This document shows positions 18,262 through 26,026 of a DNA stretch of 62,942 nt, in pieces. The notes under the pieces are model-generated. The model worked only from the letters and a program-made list of their open reading frames with translations. It did no database searches and was not told where the DNA came from. Made by a program: the position numbers and the translations under genes. Within the stretch, counting starts at the first letter, position 1. The number at the start of each line of letters is the position of its first letter. The stretch comes from Candidatus Thioglobus sp. (lineage in GTDB: Bacteria > Pseudomonadota > Gammaproteobacteria > Arenicellales > UBA868): assembly GCA_004212795.1 (NCBI GenBank), contig SHBR01000007.1, forward strand, positions 1-62,942, in the 5' to 3' direction.

Positions 18262-19452
18262 ATGATTAAACCCCATGGCTCAGAAGTTCTCACCCCTTTG
18301 TTTGTCGCTGATTCTGTTCGTCGCAAAAATTTACTGGAAGAAGCGAAGACCCTGCCGCAGCTTGTTGTAAATTCGGCAGCGGCCGCAAATGCAGTCATGC
18401 TAGGAGCGGGTTATTTCACACCATTGAAAGGGTTCATGAATAAGGCTGATGTTCTGAGTGTGTCGGCTGAGATGCGAATGTCGGATGGTCTTTTTTGGCC
18501 CGTTCCGGTCGCAAATATCACGACTTCAGATCATGCGGTTAACGTTGGAGATCGTATTGCGCTTCGTGATCCCAATATCGCAGGCGAGCCTGTGATGGCG
18601 ATTCAAGAGATTGAATCAGTCGAGGCGTTGTCACCCGAAGAGATTGAACAAATTGCCCTGCATGTTTATGGCACGACAGATTCAGAGCACCCCGGGGTTG
18701 CCACTTTTAAAGCTCTAGGTGATCAGGTGATTGCAGGCCCGATCGAAGTTTTAAATCTCAGCTATTTCGAAAAAGATTTTCCTGAAACTTTCAGAACGGC
18801 AGTTCAGATTCGTGAGGAGATTAGCGAGAGGGGATGGAAAACAGTGGTCGCGTTTCAAACTCGAAACCCAATGCACAGAGCCCATGAGGAATTATGCAAG
18901 ATGGCTCGTGATGCGGTGGGCGCGGATGGCGTTCTGATCCATATGCTACTCGGGAAACTTAAACCTGGAGATATCCCGGCTGATATAAGGGACTCGGCTA
19001 TTCGTAAAATGGTTGAACTTTATTTTCCGCCTAATTCAGTCATGATCACAGGATATGGATTTGATATGCTCTATGCGGGACCAAGAGAGGCCGTTCTACA
19101 CGCAGTATTCCGGCAAAATGCAGGGTGCACGCATTTAATTGTTGGTCGGGATCACGCGGGTGTCGGAGATTATTATGGCGCTTTTGATGCTCAAACGATA
19201 TTTGATAATTCGGTTCCCGATGGCTCGCTCGAGATCGAAATCTTCTGTGCAGACCATACTGCTTATTCAAAGAAGCTCAATCGTGTTGTGATGATGCGTG
19301 ACGCGCCGGATCATCAGAAAGAAGACTTTGTTCTTCTCTCAGGGACTCGTGTTCGAGAGATGTTGGCGGCAGGAGAGGATCTCCCGCCAGAGTTCGCCCG
19401 TCCGGAAGTGGCTCGAATACTGATGGCGCATTACGCAGCGGAAGGTGCGTGA
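18262..19452 (+). CDS. sat: Sulfate adenylyltransferase (ATP sulfurylase), homo-oligomeric Sat type
   Basis: I place the start at the ATG at 18262 (product begins MIKPHGSEVLTPLF, the normal Sat N-terminus), not at a TTG 57 bases earlier. The 396-residue protein has FQTRNPMHRAH, containing the QxRN and HxxH nucleotide-binding motifs, and VGRDHAGVGDYYG. This is the monofunctional Sat family, not the CysDN type; it interconverts ATP plus sulfate with APS plus pyrophosphate. In sulfur-oxidising gammaproteobacteria Sat runs toward ATP from APS; it can also serve assimilation. No aprAB, dsr or cysC genes lie nearby, so the direction is open. Confidence 0.94.
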   Translation: MIKPHGSEVLTPLFVADSVRRKNLLEEAKTLPQLVVNSAAAANAVMLGAGYFTPLKGFMNKADVLSVSAEMRMSDGLFWPVPVANITTSDHAVNVGDRIALRDPNIAGEPVMAIQEIESVEALSPEEIEQIALHVYGTTDSEHPGVATFKALGDQVIAGPIEVLNLSYFEKDFPETFRTAVQIREEISERGWKTVVAFQTRNPMHRAHEELCKMARDAVGADGVLIHMLLGKLKPGDIPADIRDSAIRKMVELYFPPNSVMITGYGFDMLYAGPREAVLHAVFRQNAGCTHLIVGRDHAGVGDYYGAFDAQTIFDNSVPDGSLEIEIFCADHTAYSKKLNRVVMMRDAPDHQKEDFVLLSGTRVREMLAAGEDLPPEFARPEVARILMAHYAAEGA

Positions 19453-19488
19453 GTCTAACGCCTATCTATCTTTAATGATCGGATCAGG

Positions 19489-19755
19489 CTAAAGATTTTC
19501 AAACTGATCAGCAGAAATACTCTCGGATTCCAACATCACAGGAATACCGTCGTCTACTCGAAATATTCTCAATCGGTTTTGAGTAATCAACCCTTCCTCG
19601 AGAGGTTGAGTAACAATTTTTTGCCCGGAGTTAGTGATCTCCCCAGCGGCTATTTTCAGATTAATCGCGGAAAGTTCGTCCGAGGACATGGCAACAAGCG
19701 ATTGTTTGGTGACGGGGCAACACAGAATTTCTAGTAATTTTCGATCAATCGGCAT
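19489..19755 (-). CDS. Trm112-like zinc-ribbon protein (UPF0434-related)
   Basis: A small protein of 88 residues starting with MPIDRKLLEILCCPVTKQSL and ending with a FRVDDGIPVMLESES segment, the hallmark of the YcaR/Trm112 family. Typical members have about 60 residues; this one has an insert in the middle (about residues 25-60). In other organisms Trm112 is an activating partner of methyltransferases, but the bacterial role is poorly known. It is convergent with sat, 36 bases away, and divergent from the CDF transporter gene. Confidence 0.82.
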   Translation of the reverse strand: MPIDRKLLEILCCPVTKQSLVAMSSDELSAINLKIAAGEITNSGQKIVTQPLEEGLITQNRLRIFRVDDGIPVMLESESISADQFENL

Positions 19756-19864
19756 ATCGATTCTCGTGAGATCTCAAGGATCCAGAGTTTGAACTTTCCT
19801 TAGTATACTTGCGCTAACTGGTTCACATAAACATTCGAATCTTGTTCTCGATTTTCTAAAACCG

Positions 19865-20989
19865 ATGGCTTCAGGCTCCCAACGCGCTGTTATTACGGCA
19901 ATTGCTGGTAACGGTATTCTTACAGTGCTTAAGTTTGCTGTAGCAGTTCCGACGCATTCTGCTGCGATGATGAACGAGGCGGTCCATAGTCTCATGGACA
20001 CGCTGAATCAAATCTTTCTGTTAATCGGCCTAATTCAGGGTAAGGGGGTAGCCGATAATCAGTACGCATTTGGCCACGGGCAAAAAAAATATCTATGGAA
20101 TCTTTGGAGCGCCATCGGTCTTTTTTCGATTGGGTGTGGTCTCGGGCTGGCCCACGCTTGGCATGCGTTTGATCGGGTTGGAGAAAGCCCGATCGAGACG
20201 ATTGTAAATATAGGGGGCATCAGTTTTGACGCCATGTGGCTGGGCGGACTTGTGTTACTGCTTGCCTTTCTCATTGAAGGCTATGTTTTAGGCGTGGCTT
20301 GGCGCGAATTTAAGCGACGCGCCATTGAAGAAAATCTTTCACCATGGCAGAAATTGTTTCGACCGAGCGATCCAACACTGCTCGCGGTTTTGTTAGAAGA
20401 TGCTGTTGCGCTAACGGGAGTAGTTTTTGCAGCAACCGGCATTTTAATGTCCCGAATCTCGGGGAACATGATCTGGGACGTTGCCTTTTCCATAGTCATT
20501 GCACTGATGCTTGGTGTGACTGCTGTAATACTGGGGGCGCTAAATATGCGCTTACTTCTCGCCGTTCGAGATCCTGACGCAGAGGCGGTATTTGAAATGA
20601 TTGCTAAGGCTCACCGTGAGATCGAGAGATACCATGACTTACGCAGCATTGTGTTAGATGAGAGTCACACAGTACTTGTAGCGGAAGTCGAGTTCAGGGA
20701 AGAGGCTATTCTTTCCGGGCTTAGAAATCGAATTGATCAAAATGAGAGCGATATGCTAGCGTCCGTATCCGAGGATCGTAAAGCAGACTCCAATTTGCGC
20801 GAATACATTATGGATCGTGCGGCCGTACAGGCAACGCTAGAGCGCTCTGAAGAGTTGATTGATGAGCTCGAGAGTCAATTAAAAGATCGTTGTCCCCGTG
20901 TTTCACATGTGACGATTGAGATTCAGGGAATGGTTAATAAATTAGACGCCCAGATTTCTACCGACTTCAATGTAAAAGGAAAAAAATGA
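19865..20989 (+). CDS. Cation diffusion facilitator transporter, SLC30A9-like
   Basis: A 374-residue CDF-family transporter with six predicted membrane segments in the first 240 residues and a long cytoplasmic C-terminal domain. The TM2 metal motif HxxxD is present in NEAVHSLMDT. The TM5 site reads LLEDAVALTG, with Glu-Asp where zinc exporters such as ZitB have HxxxD; this resembles the SLC30A9 (ZnT9) branch. The GHGQKKYLWNLWSAIGLFS stretch supports the same branch. Metal specificity and even transport direction in this branch are uncertain. The stop overlaps the FKBP start by 4 bases. Confidence 0.88.
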   Translation: MASGSQRAVITAIAGNGILTVLKFAVAVPTHSAAMMNEAVHSLMDTLNQIFLLIGLIQGKGVADNQYAFGHGQKKYLWNLWSAIGLFSIGCGLGLAHAWHAFDRVGESPIETIVNIGGISFDAMWLGGLVLLLAFLIEGYVLGVAWREFKRRAIEENLSPWQKLFRPSDPTLLAVLLEDAVALTGVVFAATGILMSRISGNMIWDVAFSIVIALMLGVTAVILGALNMRLLLAVRDPDAEAVFEMIAKAHREIERYHDLRSIVLDESHTVLVAEVEFREEAILSGLRNRIDQNESDMLASVSEDRKADSNLREYIMDRAAVQATLERSEELIDELESQLKDRCPRVSHVTIEIQGMVNKLDAQISTDFNVKGKK

Positions 20990-21678
20990 AAAATTTTAAA
21001 AGTGTTCCGGTGCTTTTAGCCACTTTACTGGTTTCCGTAAACGCGGTTGCAGAGTTGGAAAAACCACAAACGACCCAAGATCAATTTAGTTATGCCATTG
21101 GATATCAGATCGGCAGTCAAATTGCGCAACAACTCATGTCTGAAGGGCTTGACGTGAATCCAGCTTTTTTGGCGCAGGCCCTTGAGGATGTCATTGCCGG
21201 AAACGAACCGGCACTAACGATTGATGAAATGAATGCGGCAATATCATCCGCACAACAACAGGCCCAGGAGCAAACGATGGCAGACGTGCAACTTGCAGTA
21301 GAAGCAGGCGAGACTTTCCGAAACCAGTATGCTGAGCAGGATGGTGTAATGCGCACTGATAGTGGAATGCTGTATCGAATTCTCGATGAGGGTGCAGGCA
21401 ACAAGCCTGCTGCGAGCGATACGGTTGTTGTGCACTATCGGGGAACGCTTACCAATGGCGCAGAATTTGATAGTTCTATTAAGCGAAATCAGCCCGCAAC
21501 TTTTGGTCTAAATAGTATTATTCCCGGGTGGCAGGAAATTTTACAGTTGATGCCCGAGGGATCCCGTTGGGAAGTTGTGATACCACCGGCGCTTGCTTAC
21601 GGGAGTGCCGGAGCAGGCGGGATGATCGGCCCGGAAGAAACACTGATATTCGAAATTGAGCTAATCGAAATTAAATAG
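20986..21678 (+). CDS. FKBP-type peptidyl-prolyl cis-trans isomerase, Mip/FkpA-like, exported
   Basis: A 230-residue protein with a signal peptide (about residues 1-22, ending VNAVA). A helical dimerisation domain follows (about 30-105, FSYAIGYQIGSQIAQQL and a long Gln/Glu/Ala-rich helix), then the FKBP domain (about 118-230: DTVVVHYRGTLTNGAEFDSS, GWQEILQLMPEGSRWEVVIPP, LAYGSAGAGGMIGPEETLIFEIEL). It is expected to fold proteins in the periplasm. The gene is translationally coupled to the CDF transporter gene (ATGA overlap), and its stop codon lies at the base of a terminator hairpin. Confidence 0.92.
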   Translation: MKNFKSVPVLLATLLVSVNAVAELEKPQTTQDQFSYAIGYQIGSQIAQQLMSEGLDVNPAFLAQALEDVIAGNEPALTIDEMNAAISSAQQQAQEQTMADVQLAVEAGETFRNQYAEQDGVMRTDSGMLYRILDEGAGNKPAASDTVVVHYRGTLTNGAEFDSSIKRNQPATFGLNSIIPGWQEILQLMPEGSRWEVVIPPALAYGSAGAGGMIGPEETLIFEIELIEIK

Positions 21679-21693
21679 CGCCAGGCGCTTTTT
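21677..21693 (+). terminator. Rho-independent terminator after FKBP gene
   Basis: GCGCC-A-GGCGC, extendable by an A-T pair, is followed immediately by TTTTT. The TAG stop of the FKBP gene overlaps the left arm. The real loop probably opens to three bases. Confidence 0.7.
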
Positions 21694-21712
21694 GGCGGTC
21701 AAATTTATCAAG

Positions 21713-21761
21713 TGCGCTTCGCTGGGAGTTGCCAGATCGGATTTGGCGACTCCGCGGCGCA
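21713..21761 (+). repeat. Long imperfect hairpin upstream of second LIV operon
   Basis: An inner 10-bp stem (21725-21734 with 21744-21753, one G-T pair, 9-base loop) is extended by CGC/GCG and by an outer TGCGC/GCGCA (21713-21717 with 21757-21761), separated by small bulges. It lies about 180 bases before the binding-protein start and about 20 bases after the FKBP terminator. It could be a second terminator without U-tract, a REP-like element or part of a leader RNA. Confidence 0.5.
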
Positions 21762-21938
21762 GACTGCGGCAACGTTAAAACGGCTATCAATAAAGGTTTT
21801 TATCGATCATTTGTGTTCGAGAATTTCTTGTGCAATATTGAGTTAGTTGTAAAACAAATAAAAACTTATCGGTTGCTCGTTAGAGTTCGAGGGTCGAATG
21901 AGTTTAAAACTCAAATGTTAATCAAGAGGAGGTAATCC

Positions 21939-23162
21939 ATGAGAGCCAACCTTTCTGTACTGAGCCTAGTAGCCGGTGCCACAATGCTGCTTCCTGGAGC
22001 AGCGTCCGCTGCGTGTGAATCAATTACACTCGGCGCGGCGATTTCACTAACCGGTAAATATGCGACCAACGGCATCCATACTCAAAATGGATATGAGTTT
22101 GCGATCCAAAAAATCAAGGACGCAGGTGGCGTTAAGGTAGATGGAAAGTGCTATAACTTTGATGTCATCTACTATGATGATGAGTCAAAGGGTGACCGAG
22201 CCGCAACACTCGCAGAGCGACTGATCAATCAGGATAAAGTGCAGTACATGCTTGGCCCTTATTCGTCGGGCATGACAAAAGCGATCGCTCCGGTTACTGA
22301 AAAATACAAAATTCCGATGATCGAAGCAGAAGGTGCTTCTCGATCATTGTTCAATAAGGGCTATAAATATCTATTTGCGGTCCTGTCCACATCTGAGCAG
22401 TATCTTGCTTCTGCAATTGCGCTGGCTGCTGAGAAAGCAATTGCCTCCGGCAAAGATCCGTCTTCAGTAAAAGTGGCTGTTGCGGTTGAGAACGATCCAT
22501 TTTCATTGGATATTCGGGCGGGTGTGCTCGAAGATGCAAAACGATTTGGAATGAAAGCGGTCATTGACGAAAAATTGCCCAGGGATCTTGCTGATATGAG
22601 TGCAATTTTGACTAAGGTTAAATTGCTTAAACCAGATGTGTTGCTTGTGAGCGGGCATTCGAAGGGCGCCGCAACCGCGGTGCGGCAAATCGATGAACAG
22701 AACGTTAAAGTGTCGATGATCGGCATTACGCACTGTGAAGCTGCTGATGTGACCGGCAAGTTTGGAGCCGCTGCCAATGACATTCTTTGTCCGACGCAGT
22801 GGGCGGAAACGCTCACCTACGAGGATCCGATCTTCGGCACAGCAGAAAACTTTAATTCCGAAGTCAAAGCGAAGTATGACGCCTATGCAAATCGGCCTAT
22901 TCCATACCAGCTGGCGCAGGCATCAGCGGCGATATACGTCTTTAAGGATGCTTTTGAGAGAGCCGGATCGCTGGATAAAGAGGCTGTCCGAGACGCCATC
23001 GCAGCGACTGATCTGAAAACATTCTACGGTAACGTTAAGTTTTCGGAGGCAGGCAATAATATTGCTAAACCGATGGTTTTGCGCCAGATCCAGGACGGCA
23101 AGTACAACGTTGTGGCGCCGTCAGACTTCGCCTCTCATCAGGTAAATTGGCCACGAGGCTGA
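21939..23162 (+). CDS. LIV-type ABC transporter periplasmic substrate-binding protein (second system)
   Basis: A 407-residue type I binding protein with a signal peptide ending GAASA before ACESITLGAAISLTGKYA. The ribosome-binding site is a full AGGAGGT, 6-7 bases before ATG, which suggests high expression. The YYDDESKGDRAATLAERLI segment is typical of Peripla_BP_6 proteins that bind branched-chain amino acids, amides or small organic acids. It differs clearly from the binding protein at 4.6 kb, so this is not a recent duplicate. Being directly upstream of the serine and C1 genes, it might feed them, but that is inference only. Confidence 0.9.
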   Translation: MRANLSVLSLVAGATMLLPGAASAACESITLGAAISLTGKYATNGIHTQNGYEFAIQKIKDAGGVKVDGKCYNFDVIYYDDESKGDRAATLAERLINQDKVQYMLGPYSSGMTKAIAPVTEKYKIPMIEAEGASRSLFNKGYKYLFAVLSTSEQYLASAIALAAEKAIASGKDPSSVKVAVAVENDPFSLDIRAGVLEDAKRFGMKAVIDEKLPRDLADMSAILTKVKLLKPDVLLVSGHSKGAATAVRQIDEQNVKVSMIGITHCEAADVTGKFGAAANDILCPTQWAETLTYEDPIFGTAENFNSEVKAKYDAYANRPIPYQLAQASAAIYVFKDAFERAGSLDKEAVRDAIAATDLKTFYGNVKFSEAGNNIAKPMVLRQIQDGKYNVVAPSDFASHQVNWPRG

Positions 23163-23194
23163 TACCAAGTCTGATAAATCGTAGTTGATTTGGG

Positions 23195-23235
23195 CCGATC
23201 ACGCGGGAAGGGACGACCTTAACCCGCGTGATCGG
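23195..23235 (+). promoter_or_regulatory. Intercistronic 13-bp hairpin between binding protein and permease genes
   Basis: CCGATCACGCGGG (23195-23207) pairs perfectly with CCCGCGTGATCGG (23223-23235). The 15-base interval can itself pair (AAGG with CCTT). No U-tract follows. Such structures after the first gene of an uptake operon usually stabilise the upstream message or attenuate the permease genes, giving excess binding protein. Confidence 0.65.
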
Positions 23236-23259
23236 AACTTGGTTAACACGTACGCACTT

Positions 23260-23281
23260 CACCCTTGTTTCGAACAGGGTG
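23260..23281 (+). promoter_or_regulatory. Second small hairpin before permease start
   Basis: CACCCT and GTT pair with AAC and AGGGTG around a TCG loop, with one bulged T, forming a 9-bp stem. It ends 31 bases before the permease ATG at 23313 and could affect readthrough or ribosome access. Confidence 0.4.
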
Positions 23282-23312
23282 TCACCCATAAAACGCTCGG
23301 TCTTGATTATCC

Positions 23313-24224
23313 ATGGAACAGTTTGTATCTAATTTTGGTCTTCTTCTCGAGTTTCCAGTTGTTAATCTCAAGATTGTGCTCGACGGCATAATGATCGGCG
23401 CGTTATTCGCGCTTGCCGCTTATGGGCTTGCCCTTGTTTGGGGTGTGATGAATGTTAAAAATCTCGCACAGGGAGATTTTGTAATCGGCGGCGGATATAT
23501 TTGCTGGTGGCTTACGCAGATGGGGGTGCCAGCATTGATCGGGGTGCCAGTTGCTTTTATTTTAATGGCAGGGATTGGATGGATAATCTATATCCTGATG
23601 ATTCGCCCTATATTAGATCGCGACTTGTTCACTACCTTGCTTGCGACGTTTGGCCTTGCAATTATTATGGCCCAGTTGCTCAATCTATTATTTGGATCGG
23701 ACACACAGAGTGTTGATTTGGGATACGACACTTTATATTTTTTGGACGGATTTATTGATGTACCGATCGCCAAGTTGTTAGGGGTTCTAATGGCGGGTGC
23801 GCTTGCCCTCGGTGTTATCTTGTTTATGAAGTTCAGCCGGATGGGCCAAGCGATTCGAGCAACCGCTCAAGACGCGCGCGCGGCGCGAGTACTCGGCATT
23901 AATACGGATAAGGTTTATGCTTTCACTTGGTCCCTAAACGCAGCGATTTGTGGGGCCGCTGGGGCGATCATTGTGATGGTTTGGGTGATTCAGCCATTTT
24001 ATGGAATCACACACTCTGTCCGTGCGTTTGTCATTGTCACTGCTGCGGGTTTAGGAAATCTGCCTGGCGTGATTGCAGCAGGTCTTGGTATTGGAGTGCT
24101 TGAGCAGTATGGCGCTCATATTTTTGGCATTGGGTATCAGCAGGCGATCGCGGTTATTCTTCTGTTGCTAGTACTTATTTATCGTCTCAGTCAGCAGCGG
24201 CGAGTTCGTCAGAGCCTGCGTTAG
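23313..24224 (+). CDS. livH: LIV-type ABC transporter permease (LivH family, second system)
   Basis: A 303-residue multi-spanning permease. The stretch GALFALAAYGLALVWGVMNVKNLAQGDFVIGGGY is the LivH opening and RATAQDARAARVLGINTDKVYAF is the cytoplasmic coupling loop. It starts 150 bases after the binding-protein gene, beyond two hairpins, and 21 bases before the LivM-like gene. Confidence 0.92.
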   Translation: MEQFVSNFGLLLEFPVVNLKIVLDGIMIGALFALAAYGLALVWGVMNVKNLAQGDFVIGGGYICWWLTQMGVPALIGVPVAFILMAGIGWIIYILMIRPILDRDLFTTLLATFGLAIIMAQLLNLLFGSDTQSVDLGYDTLYFLDGFIDVPIAKLLGVLMAGALALGVILFMKFSRMGQAIRATAQDARAARVLGINTDKVYAFTWSLNAAICGAAGAIIVMVWVIQPFYGITHSVRAFVIVTAAGLGNLPGVIAAGLGIGVLEQYGAHIFGIGYQQAIAVILLLLVLIYRLSQQRRVRQSLR

Positions 24225-24245
24225 AAGAACGAGAGCGAAACGAAA

Positions 24246-25286
24246 ATGTCAAAAAAATTCTATCTTTACAGCGCCCTAATTGCCTTCATCATTGTTGCGC
24301 CGTTCGCATTTCCTGATTTTAAAACTCAGCTTGCAACCGTCTGGTTGATGATAATCGTTGCCTTAACATGGGATATGACAGGCGGTCAGATGGGCTATAA
24401 CTCTTTAGGGAATATTACGTTCTATGGCACCGGGATGTACGTCGCCGCGGTTGTCGCGATTGCCCTTGTTTATGATGTAGGTGAGTACAACAATGCTTTC
24501 GGCGGAGGCATCTATGTCTTTACAAACCAGCAGTATTTCCTGGGTTTAATCCTGGGTACAGTAGCGGCCGGCTTGTTCTGCTCCTTGATCGCTGTTGTTA
24601 TTGGTTTCATCACCTTTGGGTTACGAGGCCCCTACTTTGCAATTGGCACTCTTGGTGTGGCCATTGCGGCGGGTGAGTTGGTGTCTAACTGGGATTGGGT
24701 TGGAGGCGGTCAAGGCATTGCCTTGCCAGTGTTCCCGGGCGATTATGACGTTGGCAAAGTGATGTTTTATTTCCTTTTTGCTGGAACGGGGGTGATTTTA
24801 TTTGTCTTTGCTAAGTGGCTTTACTCGACCCGCTTTGGGGCTGCGATTAATGCTATTCGAGATGATGAAGAAAAAGCAGAAGCGATGGGGATTCACACGC
24901 TGCAGTATAAATTGGCCGCCTGGGCGATTGCTGCATTTTTTGTTGGCGTTGCGGGCGCGATTTCAGCTTTTCAACTGATTCACTTTGAGCCGCTCGAAAC
25001 TGCTTACCAGACTATTAATTTAGGCATCTTTATGGTTGTTTGCGTCCTTTTAGGGGGAGCAGGAACATTATGGGGACCTGTGGTCGGCGCTATTTTGTTT
25101 CATGTTTTTAAAGAAGTCACTTGGAACTACTTGTTGGGATGGCAATGGGTAGCATTGGGCGCGCTGATTGTCGTGACGGTTGTTTATTTTCAGGGAGGTG
25201 TTGTGGGATGGGTAATGGACAAGTACCCGCAGTGGTTTGGTTTATCACGCGTCGCTGAAGACGTCTCTGAGGATGAGCAATCATGA
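24246..25286 (+). CDS. livM: LIV-type ABC transporter permease (LivM family, second system)
   Basis: A 346-residue polytopic permease. LivM marks include GYNSLGNITFYGTGMY, FGLRGPYFAIGTLG, the NAIRDDEEKAEAMGI coupling segment and LLGGAGTLWGPVVGAILF. A hydrophilic tail of about 25 residues ends VSEDEQS. The stop overlaps the next gene's start by 4 bases (ATGA), so the two are translationally coupled. Confidence 0.92.
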   Translation: MSKKFYLYSALIAFIIVAPFAFPDFKTQLATVWLMIIVALTWDMTGGQMGYNSLGNITFYGTGMYVAAVVAIALVYDVGEYNNAFGGGIYVFTNQQYFLGLILGTVAAGLFCSLIAVVIGFITFGLRGPYFAIGTLGVAIAAGELVSNWDWVGGGQGIALPVFPGDYDVGKVMFYFLFAGTGVILFVFAKWLYSTRFGAAINAIRDDEEKAEAMGIHTLQYKLAAWAIAAFFVGVAGAISAFQLIHFEPLETAYQTINLGIFMVVCVLLGGAGTLWGPVVGAILFHVFKEVTWNYLLGWQWVALGALIVVTVVYFQGGVVGWVMDKYPQWFGLSRVAEDVSEDEQS

Positions 25287-26026
25287 CATCGATCCTCGAT
25301 GTGAAAAATGTTAGCAAATCCTACGGCGGTGTCGCGGCAAACACCGATATTTCTCTTTCTGTAAAAAAAGGTGCAATTACAGGGTTAATTGGGCCAAACG
25401 GATCAGGAAAGACGACCTTATTTAACTCAATTGTGGGCTATCATCCGATCGACTCTGGCAGTATTTGCTTTGAAGGGTTGGAGATCTCAAAAATGCCGGT
25501 GCAAAAAATTGCCCGACTGGGTTTACTGCGAACGTTTCAACAAACCCGGATATACGGCCAGATGAATGGCATCGATAATATGTTGATATCGTTGCCGCAT
25601 CGGAAGATGCGCTTTGTAGATGCTTTCGGTAGAAACGGTTCCGAGGAGCATGAACGTGCCGAATCGTTACTCGAGTTTGTTGGTTTATATGAAAAGCGGT
25701 TTTTGCGAGCAGGCTCACTCTCTTTTGGCCAGCAGAAATTACTTGAATTCGCGATGGCACTGATGAATGAGCCGACGGGGCTTCTGTTGGATGAGCCTAC
25801 CGCCGGCATTAATCCCACCCTAATCAACGGACTGATTGATCGGTTGCGGAGGGCTAACGAGGAGTTCGGGATCACATTATTTGTTATTGAGCACAATATG
25901 AGAGTCATTATGAATATGGCCGAACATATTTACTGTTTGGCACATGGCCAACTTCTCGCAGAGGGGACGCCATCAGAGATTCAAAATGATCAACGCGTGA
26001 TCGATGCTTATCTTGGAGCTCACTGA
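25283..26026 (+). CDS. livG: LIV-type ABC transporter ATP-binding protein (LivG family, second system)
   Basis: A 247-residue ABC ATPase. Walker A is at about residues 37-45 (GPNGSGKTT), the signature region reads SFGQQKLLE and Walker B is LLLDEPTAGINP, followed by FVIEHNM. It pairs with the LivF-like ATPase whose ATG shares one base with this stop. Confidence 0.93.
   Translation: MTSILDVKNVSKSYGGVAANTDISLSVKKGAITGLIGPNGSGKTTLFNSIVGYHPIDSGSICFEGLEISKMPVQKIARLGLLRTFQQTRIYGQMNGIDNMLISLPHRKMRFVDAFGRNGSEEHERAESLLEFVGLYEKRFLRAGSLSFGQQKLLEFAMALMNEPTGLLLDEPTAGINPTLINGLIDRLRRANEEFGITLFVIEHNMRVIMNMAEHIYCLAHGQLLAEGTPSEIQNDQRVIDAYLGAH

Noticed and set aside
21885-21899. tRNA-like T-arm sequence (GTTCGAGGGTCGAAT)
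   Set aside because: No acceptor, D or anticodon arm can be built around it; it is only an A+T-rich leader with a chance motif.
22361-22816. Long open frame (151 codons) on the minus strand inside the second binding-protein gene
   Set aside because: It is a shadow of the strongly supported plus-strand coding frame; no start signal and no family resemblance.
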